The notes under the pieces: generated by a model
Database searches by the model: none
Seen by the model: the letters and a program-made list of their open reading frames with translations, nothing else
Told to the model about the DNA's origin: nothing
Program-made: the position numbers and the translations under genes
Assembly (NCBI GenBank): GCA_903933395.1
Contig: CAIZKA010000244.1
Location: forward strand, 1 to 13,735
Direction of reading: 5' to 3'
From: an uncultured beta proteobacterium
Lineage (GTDB): Bacteria; Pseudomonadota; Gammaproteobacteria; Burkholderiales; Rhodocyclaceae
Length of the DNA: 13,735 nucleotides
Shown here: positions 11,900 to 13,735 of the stretch, piece after piece
How the letters are laid out: every line of letters starts with the position of its first letter
Numbering within the stretch: the stretch's first letter is position 1

Positions 11900-13240
11900 C
11901 TACGGCGAGCGGGCGCTGTCGATGTCGGCCAGATTGCGCTCGTCGACATAGACCCGGACCGCGTCGCTGCTCTCTGTGGCGAAGCAGGTGACGATGACGT
12001 TGCTGACCGGTGCCGACTTGAACAGGACCTCGACGGCACAGCGGCCGTAGGCGCTCTCGATGGTGGCCAGCAGGTTGCGCGCGTAGGGGCTGGCGAGATG
12101 GCCGTCGAGAATCAGGTTGGCCAGCATGACGCCGCCGGGCTTCAGGGCGCGGCGCGTGTCCGTCCAGAACTCGCGCGTGACCAGATGACCCGGGATCGAC
12201 GTGCGGGCGCTGTAGACATCGACCACCACCGCATCGAAGCGCCGTCCCGTTTCGACCACGAAGCGGCGCGCATCGGCGGCGATGAACTCGCCATTGGCCG
12301 CTTCGCGCAGGAAGTATTGCTCGGCAATGGCGCGGATCGCGGGATCGATATCGACGTAGGTATAGCGGTTCAGCGGTTCGCGATGCGACAGGCTGAAGCC
12401 GCCGGCGCCCAGCACCAGGATGTCGCGATTGCTGAAGCGCAGGTCCTCGAGCAGGATGCGACGCAGGTGCTGCACGTAGCGCGAATACTGCGGCGGCTCG
12501 CTGTTGTCGATCACCGACGCGTGCTGGTTGTTGACCAGGAAGGCGCGCGGCGACAGCATGCCTGCGCGCAGCACGGATTCCACCGCGTAATCGGCATAGG
12601 CCGTATCCGCGCGCTGGCGGTCGCCGACGTTGGCTGCCACGCTGAGTGCGGTCACGGCCGCCAGCAGGCCCGCCGTCAGCGGCGACGGGCGCTGCACCAG
12701 CGCGGCGCCGGCGACCAGCATCAAGGCCCCCAGCAGCACGGCGGCCCAGACGCCGAAGAGCTGCATGACGACCAGGGAAAGCGTGACGGAGCCGAGAAAG
12801 GAGCCGAGGGTGGACCAGTACAGCGCACGTCCCGCCGCTTCGCCGCTGCGCTGCACACGCATCAGGTTGGTCAGGATCGGCACCGTCTGCCCCAGCAGCC
12901 AGGCCAGCGGGCAGAGGATGGCGCCGATGAAAACCAGGTAGGCCATGCCCGCCGGGCCGCCGGCGAAGATGGCGTTTACGCTGCCCCCGGCGAGGCCCGC
13001 ACCCATCAGGGCGGCCGAGATCAGGAAATTGCGCGCCACCACGGCGCGGTAATTCGCCGCGACGCGGCTGCCCGAGTGGTAGCCCAGCGCCAAAGCGAGC
13101 AGGAACAGGCCGATGGTCGGCGCCGTGACCACGATCGAACTGCCGACATGCGGTATCAGCCGGCGCAGGGTAATGATCTCGGCGCCGAGCGAACAATAGC
13201 CTTCGATGAAAACGATGGTGAACAGCAGGCGTGGCGACAT
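11900..13240 (-). CDS. Membrane-anchored spermidine-synthase-like protein
   Basis: A 446-aa two-part protein. The N-terminal half has about seven predicted helices (roughly residues 5-25, 33-53, 70-92, 98-122, 141-161, 162-182 and 187-205), starting FTIVFIEGYCSLGAEIITLR. The C-terminal half is a Rossmann domain of the spermidine-synthase superfamily: NNQHASVID (237-245), YSRYVQHL (252-259), VLGAGG (276-281), VDID (296-299), ADARRF (322-327) and VVDVYSA (339-345). True spermidine synthases have an Asp-x-x-Asp-Pro (DSSDP-type) motif at the last position; here it is DVYSA, so the second, catalytic Asp appears lost. Aminopropyl transfer is therefore doubtful, and the real substrate is unknown. 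The ATG at 13240 is chosen because upstream sequence is Pro/Ala/Arg-rich and unconserved; it has no clear Shine-Dalgarno. Confidence 0.85.
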   Translation of the reverse strand: MSPRLLFTIVFIEGYCSLGAEIITLRRLIPHVGSSIVVTAPTIGLFLLALALGYHSGSRVAANYRAVVARNFLISAALMGAGLAGGSVNAIFAGGPAGMAYLVFIGAILCPLAWLLGQTVPILTNLMRVQRSGEAAGRALYWSTLGSFLGSVTLSLVVMQLFGVWAAVLLGALMLVAGAALVQRPSPLTAGLLAAVTALSVAANVGDRQRADTAYADYAVESVLRAGMLSPRAFLVNNQHASVIDNSEPPQYSRYVQHLRRILLEDLRFSNRDILVLGAGGFSLSHREPLNRYTYVDIDPAIRAIAEQYFLREAANGEFIAADARRFVVETGRRFDAVVVDVYSARTSIPGHLVTREFWTDTRRALKPGGVMLANLILDGHLASPYARNLLATIESAYGRCAVEVLFKSAPVSNVIVTCFATESSDAVRVYVDERNLADIDSARSP

Positions 13241-13361
13241 CGCGGCAAGGGCGGGGACAGGGATCGCGACTTTACCGCAAGAGCTTCGCGCAGAGGAATC
13301 CAGAAGAGTCGGCGCCGGCGGCACGGCGGCGGGCCGATCCGTGGCCGGCGCCCGATGAAAA

Positions 13362-13390
13362 TTTACAGCGGGTCGCCCGCAACGTACCAT
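13362..13390 (+). promoter_or_regulatory. Sigma-70-like promoter with a palindrome in its spacer
   Basis: TTTACA (13362-13367) and TACCAT (13385-13390) are separated by exactly 17 bp, pointing towards the gene at 13464 with a predicted start near 13397. The spacer holds a short palindrome, GCGGG-TCG-CCCGC (13368-13380), which could be a repressor site or simply GC-rich chance. Confidence 0.55.
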
Positions 13391-13401
13391 GCGTCCATTC
13401 A

Positions 13402-13467
13402 ATGTTCATCGAGGTAGCGATCGTGCCGGCGCAAGACAAGCTGTTCCGCGGCGGAAAAGCGTCGTGA
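13402..13467 (+). CDS. Possible 21-codon upstream reading frame
   Basis: The ATG at 13402 opens MFIEVAIVPAQDKLFRGGKAS, which stops at TGA 13465-13467. That stop overlaps the GTG start of the next gene by 4 nt (GTGA). It begins about 5 nt after the predicted transcription start and has no Shine-Dalgarno. It could be a leader peptide coupling translation to the downstream gene, or a chance frame. I do not recognise the peptide. Confidence 0.25.
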   Translation: MFIEVAIVPAQDKLFRGGKAS

Positions 13468-13735
13468 GTGATCCTCAGGTGGTTGCCTGGACCGAAGACG
13501 GCGCGGTGCGTTCGCTGCGCTGGCAGTCGGAGGGCGGGACTGAGCCGCCGAAAAAGCTCATCGTCGCCGATGACCGCATTTCCGCGGACGATGCCTGGCG
13601 CCTGGCGTGCGAGGGCACGGCCCTGCTCTGGCGCGGCGACTTCCAGAATGTGCGCCAGTTGTTGCAGGCCATGGCCCGGCGCATCGAGCGTAAGCCGCGC
13701 AAGCCGCCGCAGGCGACAGCGGCTCCCGACGAAGC
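13464..13735 (+). CDS. Probable class I SAM-dependent methyltransferase, N-terminal part (partial)
   Basis: The frame runs off the window after 90 codons, so only the N-terminal region is visible. It reads VSDPQVVAWTEDGAVRSLRW, then LIVADDRISADDAWRLACEGTALLWRGDFQNVRQLLQAMARRIERKP and a Lys/Pro/Ala linker. From memory, the ALLWRGDFQNxRQLLQAMARR block precedes the catalytic domain in a betaproteobacterial group annotated as SAM-dependent methyltransferases. The SAM-binding motifs themselves are outside the window, so the call rests on resemblance. The GTG at 13464 is chosen because an upstream in-frame ATG at 13389 lies before the predicted transcription start and adds an unconserved Arg-rich stretch. 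A modest GCGGAAAA may serve as ribosome binding site. Confidence 0.65.
   Translation, partial: MSDPQVVAWTEDGAVRSLRWQSEGGTEPPKKLIVADDRISADDAWRLACEGTALLWRGDFQNVRQLLQAMARRIERKPRKPPQATAAPDE

Noticed and set aside
11884..11901. GC-rich imperfect palindrome (AGCGCTGGC/GCCGGCGCT) at the end of the synthase-like gene
   Set aside because: It has no loop and no T-run and overlaps the stop codon; in DNA this GC-rich it may be chance, so I did not call it a terminator.
10473..13196. Very long minus-strand open frame (907 codons) across pmbA and the synthase-like gene
   Set aside because: It is antisense to pmbA and out of frame with the synthase-like gene, with low-complexity Arg/Ala/Gly-rich composition and no domain. 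It is a compositional shadow.
13241..13402. N-terminal extension of the membrane synthase-like protein to 13402
   Set aside because: The extra 54 residues are Pro/Ala/Arg-rich and unlike a membrane-protein N-terminus, and the stretch overlaps the promoter of the divergent gene.
12098..13417. Plus-strand open frame (439 codons) opposite the membrane synthase-like gene
   Set aside because: Gln/Arg/His/Ala-rich antisense composition and no motif; the opposite strand encodes clear transmembrane helices and a Rossmann domain.
1..13735. Mobile elements, CRISPR arrays, tRNA or rRNA genes, defence or toxin-antitoxin systems
   Set aside because: None seen on either strand by eye; nearly all the sequence is covered by recognisable core genes. 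A tRNA scan and a repeat search would settle this formally.

Overview
The window is GC-rich chromosomal DNA that looks betaproteobacterial, most likely Rhodocyclales or a close relative. The evidence is the alpha ribosomal-protein operon order, the sulfur-assimilation gene order cysI-DUF934-cysH-cysD-cysN with divergent cysB, and the yjgA/pmbA pair. Genus-level placement is not possible by eye. I see no insertion sequence, phage gene, CRISPR array, tRNA or rRNA. This is a core-genome region, and I did not find a clearly new multi-gene system. The points of interest are regulatory structures and a few poorly characterised proteins.

Layout. (1) Positions 1-2320, plus strand: the end of the alpha operon, with the tail of rpsK, then rpsD, rpoA and rplQ. 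It closes in a strong hairpin terminator with T-tracts on both strands. A perfect 12-bp hairpin lies between rpsD and rpoA, and two smaller hairpins lie in the rplQ leader. (2) Positions 2337-8409, minus strand: a tightly packed six-gene assimilatory sulfate-reduction operon. Its 5'-to-3' order is TSUP permease, cysI (siroheme sulfite reductase), DUF934 protein, cysH, cysD, cysN. CysH has the two Cys pairs that mark the [4Fe-4S] APS-reductase type. Sulfate is therefore activated to APS by CysDN, reduced to sulfite by CysH and then to sulfide by CysI, without an APS kinase. (3) Positions 8410-8483: the divergent control region, with a 7-bp inverted repeat. (4) Positions 8484-9425, plus: cysB, the LysR-type regulator, which keeps the known sulfate-contacting residues. 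(5) Positions 9537-9809, plus: a small TIGR02647-type protein, followed by a palindromic intergenic element. (6) Positions 9922-10464, minus, and 10503-11840, plus: divergent yjgA (darP, ribosome maturation) and pmbA (tldE), which share a near-symmetric -10 region. (7) Positions 11900-13240, minus: a membrane protein with about seven helices fused to a spermidine-synthase-like Rossmann domain that appears to lack one catalytic Asp. (8) Position 13464 to the end, plus: the N-terminus of a probable SAM-dependent methyltransferase, behind a good sigma-70-like promoter and a 21-codon upstream frame that overlaps its start.

The genes fall into two functional groups: ribosome and transcription core (rpsK, rpsD, rpoA, rplQ, yjgA) and sulfur assimilation (the TSUP-to-cysN operon and cysB). 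The convergent ends at 2320, 9850 and 11870 separate transcription units. Start sites of cysB and yjgA lie 6-7 nt after a TATAAT hexamer, which suggests leaderless or near-leaderless mRNAs.
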